Source: Megalopta genalis (lineage: Eukaryota > Arthropoda > Insecta > Hymenoptera > Halictidae). From it: DNA of 64,000 nt. Within the stretch, counting starts at the first letter, position 1. The number at the start of each line of letters is the position of its first letter. A model generated the notes under the pieces. The model did no database searches and was not told the origin of the DNA. It saw only the letters and a program-made list of their open reading frames with translations. The position numbers were made by a program, and so were the translations under genes. The stretch covers positions 39,245,087 to 39,309,086 of the forward strand of contig NC_135013.1 of assembly GCF_051020955.1 (NCBI RefSeq), written 5' to 3'. Below are positions 1-12,090 of this stretch, piece after piece.

Positions 1-2618
1 CGGGCAACGATTCTTCGCGAACCGATTTGCAAGAGGACAGCCTCGCTGCGTTCCATGCTATCTGAACGGAAACTCGAAGTCTTTGGAAAAGTGTTTTTTT
101 GGTAATTCCTCGTAAGTAGAGCCCAGATCTCTGCGCCAATCTACCGTTCTCTTCGTGCAATTAAAAATAACTTTACACGTAAACAATTTTTATTTGGCGT
201 TCGTTTTATTTGAAAAAGATAAGAAATTGCAGGAATTATGTGTTTCACGTACGTTTCACCTGACGATAATTGACACTTCGGCTGCCACGCCGGCAACATC
301 GACGGATTCATACGTTTAAAAAATTTTGTTCGGTCAAATCAAGATTGAAGACTCAAATTGTGCGCCGCCAATTACTTTCTCAACGGAAAATAATTCCGTC
401 GCCCACGTATGCTTGACGCGTTAATGAAAGTGTTAAGAGGAAACGTAAATTCCGTGGCGGACGATCTAAAAGCGAGCAATATTCCTCGATTAAGTCTCTG
501 TGGACTCAGTCGAGGAGAGCATAAAGACACGGTTTTGTGTACTTAGCCATCAGCTAGAGCATCGCTTGTGCACACAGCGGTCGTTCCGTTACCACCGATT
601 GACCGATCGGCAATCTCGCGCGTGTCGAGTCGCGAGACAGCCGTCCTTCGGCACGGAAGACGTCTCCGCACGCGGCGAGCAGACGCGCTGGCGTCTGGAG
701 AGCCATCGAGACTCGTCCCCGCGGATGCTGCCAGTTTATCGCGAACAATAAAGCTTCGCCGACGCTGTTTTCTTTATTTTCATCTCGCCGGTCTTTTTTA
801 TTCTAGAGGCTGCCCCGCGTATTGGGGTCACATCGATATACACGCCGCGTGAACGAGCCGCGCGGTTTCGCGCCAACGCGACGCGCGAGGAGAGCGGACA
901 TTATATTTTTAGCAGGCTTTTTGCAGCGACGACGCCCTACGGCCGGACACCTTTGCTCGCCGACTCGCTTTTATTTTCCCGTTTCTCCTCTCTCTCTCTC
1001 TCCCACTCCCTTCTTTTTTATCACGGCCCAATCGAAACCGCCCGGCCCGCAATCAGAGCTTCGTTAGGAGTCCTTTATGCCGAGGGTTTCGACGCGGTTC
1101 GACGCCGCGGCGGGCTTCGATTCAGCCCGGACTGCCTCTCCCCGAATTCCCGTTATTCCACCTGCGGCTAATTCCGTTTCGTTTATTTGTTTTCGTTAAA
1201 TAGGTCGCGCGCCGGCTCCGTATAACGCGGCTCTATGAAATGCAGTCGAAAAATTCGGGACAAGCAACGCGCGCCAGCTAAACGCGACCCTAACGCTGAC
1301 AAGTGGAGCTGCTAGCTTGTGCAGAGGCCGTTCTGAAAAAGCATCGAGAGCGTGGGGAAGTTTAATTGCTGGCCCCGCCTGTAAAGGTCTGGCCGTTCCG
1401 CAATGAAACGACGAAGTTCCAGAAAAATTGAGTGCATCGATTTTGTTATACTTTCTAACACAACATTTGCCAAGAGACTCGATAGGTACACAGAAGATAC
1501 ACAATCATTGTCCGACGTGCACACCGAGCGATTACGATCTGCAGGCACATCCACCTAAAAAATTAGCCGCGCTCAGTTTCTGCGAAAAGAATCGCGAACG
1601 AACGGATTGGCCAACTCGATACCGACCTACAACGATTCTATTCTGGCTTTAGAATCGTCCGATCAAGGATTACACCATCGAACATTACGTGTGTTTCTGT
1701 ATTTAAATCTCTGACAAATCTGAACGGTCCGCAGTACGCGAACGACCGCGGCGTCGCGCGCCGGGACACGTTTTCTCGCCGGCGGAACACAATTCCGTAA
1801 ATATTGGCCGGGATCCTTTTTGTCTGGCCGGGAAAGTTCGCCGGGATTGCGATACCGCAGTTACCGCGGCGAATTAATGGACGATTCGTGTCCGTTGTGT
1901 CTCTCCAGAATCGGCCGAGTGTTATGCCCGCCGCTTGTTAAGCCCACCCCATTCGTAAGAAACGCCGCTTTTTGCGGCACTCCGGTCGATGTGTACGCCG
2001 CTTAATTAATTGGAGGGCTCTTCGTTCTTCGTTCTTCGCATACGTGTCCGACCCGCGGCGGGCTTTACTACTTGCTGGCACGCGACCAGCTCGCGTTTCG
2101 TCCTCGGGCGATCGCCGACGAATATTTCGTTGACGGATTAAACTGCCGCCGCGGCTGTTAGTCCGCTCGCCGGACGGCCGTCGAATCGAGTCGGTTCGCC
2201 GATCAATTCGATTCGAGCCGCGCGGATCCGATCGCGTAGTGCCCCCGCGCAATTTTTGTTAGCTTCCTTTAACATCCCGACAAATTCTCGAATCTCCCTC
2301 TGTGTTTCTACAACGATTTACGTTCCTTTTACGCTATTGGAATTTCGTCCGTCTGGGTGCCCCGTGACCCGCGCCTGAACCCGCACGTTTCGTTGGACTT
2401 GCAGATTTTTGGACGGGCCAGAAACTTTCATTTACTTAAAAATGAACGCACTCTCGAAATTCGTTCTATTCTGTCTGGGAATATCGTTAAATAGTTTGCC
2501 GAGTGACATAGTTCTTCTTGTTGATCATTTTTAATGGAGAGCGGAGAAATAGGTCAAAGAAAATAGCGTACAAAGCATTTGATTTGGACAAGACAGAATG
2601 TTTAATAAGTGTTGCGTC
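1..2618. other. Non-coding flank, no gene recognised
   Basis: No exon, RNA gene or mobile-element end could be recognised here. Open frames are short, lie on both strands, and resemble no protein family I know. The stretch is moderately GC- and CpG-rich, with a pyrimidine-rich patch near 975-1020. It may contain upstream regulatory DNA of the Cdk5 activator gene or of an unseen gene to the left, but the sequence alone does not show this. Confidence 0.5.
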
Positions 2619-2825
2619 TAGATTGCGGATTTCATGTATTTATGGCGAAAATGAATAGGTCGAATACGAAACGAAAAAGACATTAGAATAATTTAAGTAT
2701 ATTAATTTCCTTCATTAATTTCAACTTGTTACGACTGTGAAAAGAGGAAAGATATTTTCATCTAATATATATTTATTGCAATTAACTTAATTGATTTATA
2801 TTTTGCATAAAGATCCGCGGTCTAG
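2619..2825. mobile_element. Short non-autonomous DNA transposon, family B, copy 1
   Basis: The left end reads close to TAGATTGCGGATTTCATG and the right end reads GCATAAAGATCCGCGGTCTA, which are inverted copies of each other. The interior is AT-rich with no open frame. The same terminal pair recurs near 20712, 22635, 28246, 36413 and 62508, so this is a dispersed miniature inverted-repeat element of roughly 200 bp. The superfamily is not clear from the termini. Confidence 0.7.
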
Positions 2826-3564
2826 TTATGGATGATTACTTAGGGACTAGGGATCAGTCGGGACCAGAAACGACACACCACGCAGATAAAGGACAAAAAG
2901 TGTACAAATATCGGATACTTGAATTTCGCGCAGGTTTTCACGATTCCCGCGTCCGCTCGACGTCGCGATCTTGACAGCAGTCAGCTGTCCGGCTTATTGT
3001 TCTCCGCGAGGCTTTGGAATCGGCTTCTACCCGCCTCGAGGAGCGGTTATTGGTTCCGCGGGAGGCCTTTCACGGCAGCGAGGCTCACGGAAACGTCGCG
3101 GAAGCGATAAACTGCCGGGACAGCCACGTGCACGAGTCCTCCACGGTCAAATATTTACGGGAGCGGCGCATTCAAACAGGTTGAGAAGAAACGCCGCGGC
3201 CTCGCGGTCTTCCCGAGGTGGTCCCGCGGCCCGGGAAATAGAAAACTGCACGATTTTCGAGGGGAGAGCAAACGGATCGCGCCGGGATCTCTCGGCTTTA
3301 AAGGATTTCCCAAGCCGCCTGACCCGAATCGATCCTCCGCGACGGATTTCCGGATACATGTATTCCATTAATGCTCGAATGGGACGCGTTTATCGCCTCT
3401 CGCAGCGGACGCAGGCGTCGCGGCGCGATTGTCGATCGTACCTCGCCCCAGCGGGTCTCACCGAAAGGTTCATGCACGTTGTGCAATCTACTCGAGATCG
3501 CATTAGTAGTTAGCTAATACGCTTCGTAATAACTAGAGATGAGATCGAGTTCAATATATGTATA

Positions 3565-3779
3565 CAGTAAATTCTCTCTAATTGAGCCTCGGCTTGGAAG
3601 CAAAAATGGACGATTTGAGAGGAGAAGATACGATTATTCGAGCCTTGCGGCTCGTTTTTATAGTAACCGATTGTCAACAACTATAAAAACGAGCCAGAAG
3701 GCTCATATAATCGTTCCTCATCTTCCCAATTTGTACATTTTTGGTCCCAAGCTGAGGGTCAATTAGGGAGAATTTACTG
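3565..3779. mobile_element. Foldback MITE, family A, copy 1
   Basis: The element begins CAGTAAATTCTC and ends GAGAATTTACTG. The two halves are largely reverse complements of each other, with an inner motif CGAGCC...GGCTCG near the centre, so a transcript would fold into one long hairpin. It is flanked by TA on both sides (3563-3564 and 3780-3781), which fits a Tc1/mariner-type target duplication. Related copies lie at 8610, 27039 and 30693. Confidence 0.8.
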
Positions 3780-4097
3780 TACTGACGAATCCAAGTCAAT
3801 TTCAATAACCAAGTTTCGTTTCATGGGTTTCGATTACTACTCAAAAACAATAATGTCTCAATGATTATACTTAAAATGTATTCATCCTGTACAAATAAAT
3901 ATCGAACTCTGAAGTGAGTACTTCCAGGTTTCGAAAAGGTTTTCGAAAAGATTCGAACCTTTTATAAGTAGTACTCGAATCTTGAAGATCAGAATTCTGT
4001 AACAGTTTTCGGCGCCAAAGTACATATCTCGTAGAGGTTCGAGTACATTTGAAAGTACTGTCTTTTTTTGACAAGGTAATTATAAGGAGCAATTATA

Positions 4098-4459
4098 CAG
4101 GATGTCCCAAAAATGTCTCGTAATCCGGAAACGGGGAGTTCCTCGGGTTATTTGAAGTAACTTTTTCCTTAGCGAAAATGCAATCCGCGATTTCGTTTAC
4201 GAGTTATTAACGAAAAACACTGACCAATGAGAGACAAGATCAGCTGGCGCGAGATTGGCCCAGCCAACGAACGCACGTAGCCCAGTCCCGCTCATTGGCT
4301 CGGCCGTCTCGCGTCAGTTGGTCTTGTCTCCCATTGGTCACTGTTTTTCATTAATAACTCGTAAACAAAGCCGCGGATTGCATTTTCGCTAAGGAGAAAG
4401 TTACTTCAAATGATCTTAACAAACCTCCATTTCCAGATTGCGAGACACTTTTGGGACTG
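4098..4459. mobile_element. Long-palindrome MITE (family D)
   Basis: The element starts CAGGATGTCCCAAAAATG and ends with the inverse, near TTTTGGGACTG. Long inverted arms meet around 4280. The arms share blocks such as GAAGTAACTTT, GCATTTTCGCTAA and CGTAAAC, and a repeated box close to CCAATGAGAGACAAGA. TATA flanks both ends (4094-4097 and 4460-4463), consistent with a target duplication. A related degenerate element lies at 47338-47533. No protein is encoded. Confidence 0.75.
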
Positions 4460-4851
4460 TATATACTTGCAATATATGTGATCCTATCTCCACTTATTGC
4501 CAGCAGACTGGAATAGGCTGCATTCAAGTTCTTGTAACTTTCTCAAAACATGTACGACGATCTATCTGTACTCGGTTCAACGAGAATTGACAGGAACTAT
4601 AAACAGCTGCGCGGGAGCAACGCGATCGAATCGGGGCGGGAACGTAATTCAATATTAATTACTAGATCGTGGATTTTTAAGCGAAATAAAAATCGTCTGT
4701 ACTTGTTGCAAGAGTCTGTAGTCACTAAAGATCTTCTCTTTTTGTTTAATAATTATAGCAGGTTGAAATACTCTTAGGTAAATACTCTTCATTTCTTTTA
4801 CCCTTTCTTCTCTTTAAAACAACAAACCCTTATTTTTGTCATAAATACATA

Positions 4852-5414
4852 TTAGGTCTACCGGAAAGTTCTGTCCGTTTTTGAATTGAAATATAACACA
4901 ATTTTCATACATTTAATAATATTTATCGTAGAATATACTTTCCATCGTTACTTATGACTTCTTGCCAGCGTGATGGCAACTTGTAAATGCCATTTTTAAA
5001 GAATGATTTATTTTTAGTGGCGAAGAACTCAACTAGTGCTTGGTTGACATCAGCTTCGGTTTTGAATTTTTTTTCTTGTAAAAAGTTTTGCAGAGAGAGA
5101 AACAAGTGATAATCGGGGGGTGCTAGGTCTGGGAAGTATGGTGGATGTGATAGAATTTCCCAGCCTAGCTCCGCGATTTTCTGACGAGTCGCCAAAGCAG
5201 CATATGGTCTGGCATTATCATCGGTAGCCATGTTTTCACGATCGCGTCTCACTTAATAATGACATGAGACATCTTTGTTTCAGTTTATTTAGGAGAGTAC
5301 ATGTGTGTAAATGCAATGATAAAGAGAGATAGTCATATATGTCTCAAATCAACATGTGCATATGGATTGAAGCTTGAAGTGACACTATCGGACAGAACTT
5401 TCCGGTAGACCTAA
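4852..5414 (-). mobile_element. Internally deleted mariner element (TIR type TTAGGTCTACC)
   Basis: The inverted ends TTAGGTCTACCGGAAAGTTC and its reverse complement are both intact, flanked by TA at 4850-4851 and 5415-5416. The only coding remnant is the C-terminal third of a mariner transposase on the minus strand (4923-5252). At 563 bp this is well below the roughly 1.3 kb of a complete mariner, so the N-terminal DNA-binding part and the first catalytic aspartate are gone. The left and right ends are still recognisable, so it could once have been mobilised in trans. Confidence 0.85.
4923..5252 (-). pseudogene. mariner transposase, C-terminal fragment
   Basis: The reading frame contains DNARPYAALATRQKIAELGW and HPPYFPDLAPPDYHLF. 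These match the conserved mariner block around the second catalytic aspartate (HDNARPH...) and the PYSPDLAPxDYHLF signature. The signature deviates at several positions (TDDNARPY, PPYFPDLAPPDYH). The N-terminal helix-turn-helix region and the first catalytic aspartate are absent. The first residues of the frame come from sequence joined by the deletion, so its start is not an authentic start. It lies wholly inside the 4852-5414 element and cannot encode an active enzyme. Confidence 0.85.
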
Positions 5415-5618
5415 TACTTTAACAATGTTTCAAGGTTTAAGATTATGACACAGTAAGTTGTTGAATTCATCTCGAAGAAACAGTTTTTCTGTAAGTCTTC
5501 CTAAAGTTTAAATTGTGATATGCAATTAGAAATGGATACATGATGCACAAATAACTAAAATAAATCAAATCACCGACATAATAATATAGTACAAACTTAG
5601 ATATTGAAACTCTAATAC

Positions 5619-5871
5619 TAGGTTGGCTAATAAGTAATGGCGTTTTTTCCCAAAAGAAAGCAATACAGCTTTTACAACGTAATTAACTTCATTTCAAACC
5701 ACAAATTCACCGAATATCCAGACAGGTTATAGTTTAAGCTTATTTAGGAGAGTACATGTGTGTAAATGCAACGATAAAGAGAGATAGTCATATATGTCTC
5801 AAATCAACATGTGCATATGGATTGAAGCTTGAAGTGACACTATCGGACAGAACTTTCCGGTAGACCTAATA
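5619..5871. mobile_element. Composite mariner debris
   Basis: At 5619 the sequence GGTTGGCTAATAAGTAATGG resembles the terminal repeat of a different mariner lineage. At 5740-5871 the right end of the neighbouring element (5285-5416) is repeated almost exactly over 132 bp, including the TIR end GGTAGACCTAATA. The left half of that second copy is missing. The best reading is two unrelated mariner remnants that have become joined. Confidence 0.7.
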
Positions 5872-8609
5872 AAATCCGCGGTCTATTAATTACTCTCCTT
5901 ACGGAACGTTTGCGAGCTTAAACGTCTCTCTTAATTTGAAAGAATTTCTTCTCCGACCGAGATTGCTGTGGTATCGAAGATCGAAGTCTCTCCTATACCA
6001 CAACGCCTCAAACTTTGACGTGCGTTCTTCTGACGCTGTGTTATCGGAGCTCGAATGAGAACTGCGCCAGCTTTGGAACAACTCGAACTGTACACCTGGG
6101 GGTTCGATCTAAAAAGATTGATGCCAATTCCTGAATATAACTTAGCATTTCACAAAAGGAATCGTGCTCGCGGCCGTCACGCGAGCGTTCACGAGCGAGC
6201 CGAGCCGAATCGGAACGCGTTTAATATGTGGAACGACGCACTTAGCTTAATGTCGCTTGTCCTGTCGCGTCCGGAGCTTGCCGGGCGGTTGAACGATGAA
6301 CAGGACGAGCCTGCACCGCGAGCCGAGCGATTCAGAGTCACCTGCATCTTTAAAGGCACCGAGACGGCCGGTCCATTCAGCCGCGAGCAGCTCGGAGCAG
6401 CTTTGAAATTTCTCGGAGTCTCGGGAAGCCTCGCCTCTGCTCGTTCGGTGGAAAAGTTCCGCGGAAAACAACGATCGACGAGGAGCGACCGTTGTCAGGA
6501 AGCAATCGGCAACGCACCATTTCTGAATAATTGCTGGAGGATCGAGTCGAGGGGACACGGAAATAGCTTTCCGCGGCGGAAGAGCTTTCAAACGCGGAAA
6601 GAAATCAATACAAGCGACTTCTGTCGGCTCGTCTTTTAACAAGACTCCTTCTCCACCTCGCGGCCGCTCATTTCTTCCCTCGAACGCTTCTCCGGGAACA
6701 AGAACGATTTAAAAAGGCTGTTCTCGATTTCGCGGGATCGAAACGATCCCGGCTTGATTGCGCCAAACCGCAATCGACGACGCTGTCTGTAAATACGTTA
6801 CAGCCGCGTGTGCGATAGTCGCGATCCTTTAGTTCAAGAATCTAATCAATCGGTAACGCGGCAGGATCGAGAAAGAGTCGTATAGAATGTGAAATTTTGA
6901 TTCGAATGAGAGATTTTGTGATAACAAAAATCGAACGAAGTCAACGCACGAAAGTATTTCAAATGACAACGCGCGGCACGATTAAAGGCCGTATTATAGA
7001 ACGAGAAATATCGCATGGAAAATCTGAATAGAATTTTATTCGTTCCCACATGACTTCCATAAAAGTAGCGTATCGCTGTTATCTAGCTATCGCATCCGAT
7101 GTTCCATTTTTCCACATGCATCGTGGCCTTTCACGCTATCTTCGTCCGCGCAGCCTTTCCCAGAACCAGTTCACCGTACAATCGGAGAATCAGGCGCGTC
7201 TGCGGCAAGTAGAATCGTCCGATCATGATCGGACACGCCTCAAACGGCAGCGTCCGTTCCCCGAAACGTTGCAACAGGAATTTCTCGAAAACAGAGCCAC
7301 GCGCAACGTTCTACGTTTGCCACCTGTGTGTCCTCTGGTTGATTGATTCCCCCCGGCAGCCGCGGCAGCGGATCGGGAACGGTCCGTATATCGGTCGATC
7401 GAATTTTTCTGTCGCTCGAGCCCGCTCGTTTCACCTCGTTGTTAAGTGAAACGTTAATTAGCGCGCTAATCGATCAGGGATTACACGACGTTCCCGGCTC
7501 CCCGCCCCTTCGGCTTTCTCTCTTCCTTTTTCCATCCATCCCCCTCCCCCCTCCCGGCTCGGTCAACTTAATCCGCAGGTTACTGCGTGGCGCCGGTAAT
7601 TCCGCCCCATCCCCACGTTTTCGACCTTGTTTCGTTGGTAATCCCACCGGCGGGGCGAGTGGACTATACTTTCGGTGATCGAAGCGGCCGGGATCTAGAT
7701 GCAATCACTCCCCGGCCCGCTATCGTCGTAGCCTCGCCGGGAGATTTTCTATTTTAATGCCCGATGGAGGCCTCGATTGTTCGCCAATCGGAAACGTCGC
7801 GCCGGGAATTTCTTACGGGGCACTGCGGGAAATTATTAGATCGGAATCTCTGGACGGGAAGACAGCCGACGGTTCTGGAATATTCTACGACGCCTGCTCG
7901 AACGCGTTCCGTGACCCGAGCGAGTACCGCCGCGACGCGACGCAGCTCGCAATCATTTTCTCCTCGCTCATTAGGCCGCAGAAATACGCTGCTCAGCGAA
8001 ATTACAACGCGGACAAATTTTCGGTCAAAATTGGCCAACATCGACTCGCGATCACTCCGCGATACATCGTCGCGTCGTCGTTGCTTTAAAGTGCTGTGAC
8101 TATGCGAAAAAATGTCGCAGACGCGTTTCTTTTTCTTTTGATTAAAACAGGAGGATCGAACTTTATTCCGCTGCAAGCATCCCCGAAAGAAAATGGACAG
8201 TGTCCGTGCATTTCGACAAAATTGGCGATTTTCGATATTACAAACGTGGCTTCACATTTGAATGATTCCAGTATTGAAAGAGCGTTGAACTTAAAATCGA
8301 GGTGTAGCGTCTTAAAATAGAGATTTCAAGCTTCAATCTAAGAAAAAGGTCATCATTCTACGACGATTTTTCGCGAAGTTATCACCAGTCAAAGTTGGTC
8401 AATTTTTATCCGAAGTTCGTCTATGCTATAATTTTGAATCGTCAATTGTTCTCAATTCTTGTTTCATTCCGCAAAATGAATGATGTACACTGGAACGTCG
8501 CTTATTCGAGCCAATTGCGAGAATACGAATATTTTTGCAGTAGAAGATTTGCTTGGGCACGGTCTGTAAATCTTTCCTGACCTTTAGAATAAATGTATTG
8601 CTGCATGTA
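5872..8609. other. Non-coding stretch, no gene recognised
   Basis: A fragment resembling a family B end (ATCCGCGGTCTA) sits at about 5874-5885. Beyond it I see no element ends or exons. Between about 7750 and 8180 three frames are open at once on both strands. That pattern is typical of CpG-rich DNA depleted of stop codons rather than of a gene, and none of the translations looks like a known family. Confidence 0.45.
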
Positions 8610-8825
8610 CAGTAAAATTTCTCCCTAATTCGCGCTCAGATTACGCACAAAATGGACAATTTTGGAGGAGGAGATACGGTTATTCGAGCCTTGTGGCTCG
8701 TTTTTATAGCTACCGATTGTTAACAATTCTAAAAACGAGACGCAAGGCTCGAATAATCGTATCTCCTCCTCCCAAATCGTCCATTTTTATGCGCAATTCG
8801 AGCGCGAATTAGGGAGAAATTACTG
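8610..8825. mobile_element. Foldback MITE, family A, copy 2
   Basis: The ends CAGTAAAATTTCTCCC and GGGAGAAATTACTG are inverted and flanked by TA (8608-8609 and 8826-8827). The arms are long inverted repeats through the CGAGCCTTGTGGCTCG core. This is the best-preserved member of the family in the window and defines its consensus. Confidence 0.85.
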
Positions 8826-10776
8826 TAGATCGTCCTTAGATTCAGACGCTAAAGCGTGTTTGAATAACAGCGAATTGAGACATCGGAGGTCCGGGTAATC
8901 GAAGCTCTACCGTATTCCAAGGATATATAGAAAGAAGAAAACTATGACACCTAGCTTGCGAATGATCATCGGACTACAAGGTAAACCGCGGTAGGCTAGA
9001 GAACAATGTTGTACCTACATCGTCTATATTTGATGCGCGTGATTCATGCACGCATCGTCGTGCAGCGTCGAGTTAACATTTCAGCTTACATTGCGCAAAA
9101 GTTTTCTCGACTGTGCTTTTTAACAATTCCGCGATGTTGAAATATTACAATTATATTTCTGCGGGGTTTGTTTCAGCTCTGCTCGAGCGAACATTTCCCT
9201 GTTTTCTGTTTCCAGTTACCGCAACGTGTCTTGTATCTCGTTTACAGTTCCACGAAGAGAGATCGAAAACTCCGGGAAACAGACTCGCGTTTCGTCGTAT
9301 CGGTGGCCAAGGCACCGGATGAGCAGGTGTAACAAGGTGTCGCGGTTTGATAGGCGTATCTCGCGCAGGAGGCGTCACGACCTGTCCCAGAGGCCTCGGC
9401 TAATCTGCGTATCCTGAAACAATAATGTTATGTGTCCACCGCGATAACGCGTCTCCTACGACAATGAAAAATCCTGGCGGCGTACTGTGCGCGTGTTAGG
9501 GGTCCCTCGGGAGTCCACCTGTCTCTTGGCTTGCCATATTAACTGCTAGACACTGCTCGAATCTGCCACCGTGCCATTCTCCGAGCACCGAAAGGCCAAC
9601 GCCTAACTCAGACTTAATCCGGACCAAATGCGGACCAAGTCGCGAGACACTGTGTCGCTGCTTATTACTTATAGTTGAAGCCATAAATTCCAAAACAGTC
9701 CACTGTTCAATGTTGCACGAGTTATCAGCGACATCATTGTTTTCTAATTATACAGATTCATCTAACTCGATTTAACATTTTATTTAGCGGTGGCCTGTTA
9801 AACAATCATTTCGAAAGCGCTTGCTACGTTATATCGATCTAAATGAGAAGTTCTGAATTGTCGATTTTAAGAGAACCATTACAAAACCGTCGATGGATGC
9901 AGCGTTAAAACGACGCGAAAATTTCGCCGAGAGCGATCGACGGAAAAATGCTCGCGGAAAAAAGGCCAGGAGAATTGTTAACGGTATGAAGGAGGCGAAC
10001 GAAAAATTGTCTCGAACTATCGATTGACGGGCCGGTGCCGTTTCGGGATACATGGCTTCAATTTCAGACTACCAAGGTGCACCAGATGCGCAAAGATTTT
10101 ACGACGCCTGGGGAACGTCTCGGGGCTAATTGCCGCAGCGAACAATATACTACTTGTACGTTCCGCAGCATAGTTTACGGAGCGTAGCATAACGTTCGTT
10201 CGCGAGCGGAATAGGAGCGTTCGGATCGGAGGCGAACCAACGAGCAGGTGAAAACAGCTGCATCTCCATTAGACAGTTCCATTCGGACGGTTCAGGAGAG
10301 TCTAAACGAGGAGCCTTAAAGCGAGTCCGGCCGGCCCGGCGAGCGGACCGGAACTTAAAGCCGCGGTTCCTTCCTGCTGGCAGCCCCTCCGCGCCCGACT
10401 AATTAATTCTGGTCCACGTTGACAGACGGGAGAGTACAAGTTCAGCCACCCCGCTCGCAATCGTAACCGGGCAGAGCCAAACAGAAAACACCGTGCCGCG
10501 AGGGGAGGGGGAGACGGGGTAGGGTTGGACGCGCGATAAAATTCCGCATTTGGCCGGGCATCTACGGCAGAATCTCGACCTACGTTCAGGTGATCCGGCC
10601 GCTTCCGTCCAAACATTCGCAGACGATTCGTAAATTCGGCGGAAAAAGGAGGGTGGCTCGTGGGGGTGGGTGTCGCGACGGCGAGCAGAACGAAAGAGGA
10701 GTTTTGGGCGTATGCGGCGTGCGCGACTACCCTCTCCGTTTCACCTTTGGAGCCCCGTTTCACCCTTCCGCGACTA
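8826..10776. other. Non-coding stretch, no gene recognised
   Basis: No protein family or RNA gene was recognised. The 3' part becomes GC-rich and contains a run of four G-blocks at 10502-10524. A minus-strand frame covering 10302-11423 is open, but it is composed of Arg/Ser/Glu low complexity read across microsatellites and is not credible as a gene. Confidence 0.45.
10502..10524 (+). other. Predicted G-quadruplex motif
   Basis: Four G-runs of 4, 5, 4 and 3 bases are separated by loops of 1 to 4 bases, which satisfies the usual G-quadruplex pattern on the plus strand. It lies about 2.3 kb before the Cdk5 activator start codon. Formation in vivo is not shown. Confidence 0.5.
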
Positions 10777-10850
10777 CCTCTCTCTCTCTCTCTTTCTTTC
10801 TCTTTCTCTCTCTCCCTCTCTCTCCCTCTCTTTTTCTCTCTCACTCTCTG
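10777..10850. repeat. (CT)n-rich microsatellite
   Basis: An imperfect CT/CTTT/CCT tract of about 75 bp. It is the sequence complement of the GA tract at 11636-11725. GA/CT tracts near insect promoters can bind GAGA-type factors. That role is inference here. Confidence 0.85.
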
Positions 10851-11350
10851 GTTCTCTGTTGTCCGCTCCTGCTCTCCTCGGTCTCCGTCGCACCATCCAC
10901 CCCCGTGAAATCGACGTTGCGCGTTTATCGAACGACTGCGCGCGCACCGATAACAGGGATGGGGCGTGCGAAGTGTTGGTTGGTCGCAGAGGAGGCGGCG
11001 GTGGACGAACGAACGTAGGGAGCCGTACGAGCGACGTCGACGACGAGGACGAGGACGAGGACACGGCGACGGCGACGTCGTCGAACACGGGAGCCACCGG
11101 ACAGACACGAATCGGAGGCCGCCGCGCGATACGCGACCCGTTTGCTCTCCGACTCTCTCTCGTTCTGGCGAACGCTCATCCCCTCGCGTTGTCAACAAGC
11201 TGACACTGCAGCTCGTGGTAGTCGTGCCCGTGCCCGTGCCCGTGCTGCCCGTTGTCGTCCAGCTCTCTGCGAGAGACCACCGTGCGCATTCCAACGTCAT
11301 CCGTCTCTCGACGATTCGAGGGACTGTTAATCGGCCCCCTTCGCACATTC

Positions 11351-11356
11351 GTGAGT
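11351..11356 (+). other. Possible splice donor of a non-coding leader exon
   Basis: GTGAGT directly follows CACATTC and matches the donor consensus. It lies 1.5 kb before the Cdk5 activator ATG and could end a 5'UTR exon. No transcript evidence is available, and many such hexamers occur by chance. Confidence 0.2.
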
Positions 11357-11635
11357 ACTGGACTGGTAAACAAACGGGGAGGACTTTCCGTTCGATGGGA
11401 CCAACGGTGACGACATGGCCCACTAGTGATTAATACGCGGTTGCCCGCGCGTGGATTAAACATCGTATCTGTTCGTCGATCGCTGTCAAGATATCTCGAG
11501 GCCTTTCGCTAGAGGGATCGAGGATTTCTTCGACCAGTGTTGTCCGAGTGAAACGGGAGTGCATCGAAAGTGCTGGTGCAGCCTCGACTGGCTCGGAGGG
11601 AGATTGGACCGATCTCTCGAAATAACGAGAGAATA

Positions 11636-11638
11636 GGG

Positions 11639-11671
<33 letters not shown>

Positions 11672-11725
11672 GAGAGGGAGAGAGAGGGAGAGAGAAAGAG
11701 AGGGAGAGAGAGAGAGAGAGAGAGT
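11636..11725. repeat. (GA)n-rich microsatellite
   Basis: An imperfect GA/GAGG/AAAG tract of about 90 bp upstream of the Cdk5 activator start. It has multiple GAGAG pentamers, the minimal site of Drosophila GAGA factor. It may therefore be regulatory, but only the repeat itself is seen. Confidence 0.85.
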
Positions 11726-12090
11726 AGCGTCCTGAGGGCCCCGAGCATCGCTTCTGTATTTTCGTTCACCTGGTTCGTCCTCCCTCCGAGTGGCGGAGGG
11801 CGGTGAAGCATCGATCGCTCGCCATTTTGCACGACCACCGACATCTTCTCCACGCATCGACGACATTTTCCCTCGTGACTGGTCGCCCCGCGAAGACACT
11901 TCTCGCGGAATCGTGGGTGGAACGTCTCGCGGAGGTTGGTTCATGCGAGGTCGGACCGGTCCTAACGTTCTCGCGAGCCTGTTCGTTTATTGATCGCGGC
12001 CAGCCGCGACAGAGTCGTCGGGGTGGTTTCTTCGAGTGCGAGGAGAAGTTACGCGCGGCACAGCCGATATAGTTTACTGCTGTTCGGTGA

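Noticed and set aside
7754..8176. Frames of about 110-140 codons open on both strands
   Set aside because: There is simultaneous openness in three frames, no splice context and no family resemblance. A CpG-rich, stop-poor patch explains it.
10302..11423. Minus-strand open frame of 373 codons
   Set aside because: It runs through CT/GA microsatellites and CG-rich low complexity, giving Arg/Glu/Ser runs. It has no recognisable domain and overlaps other equally open frames.
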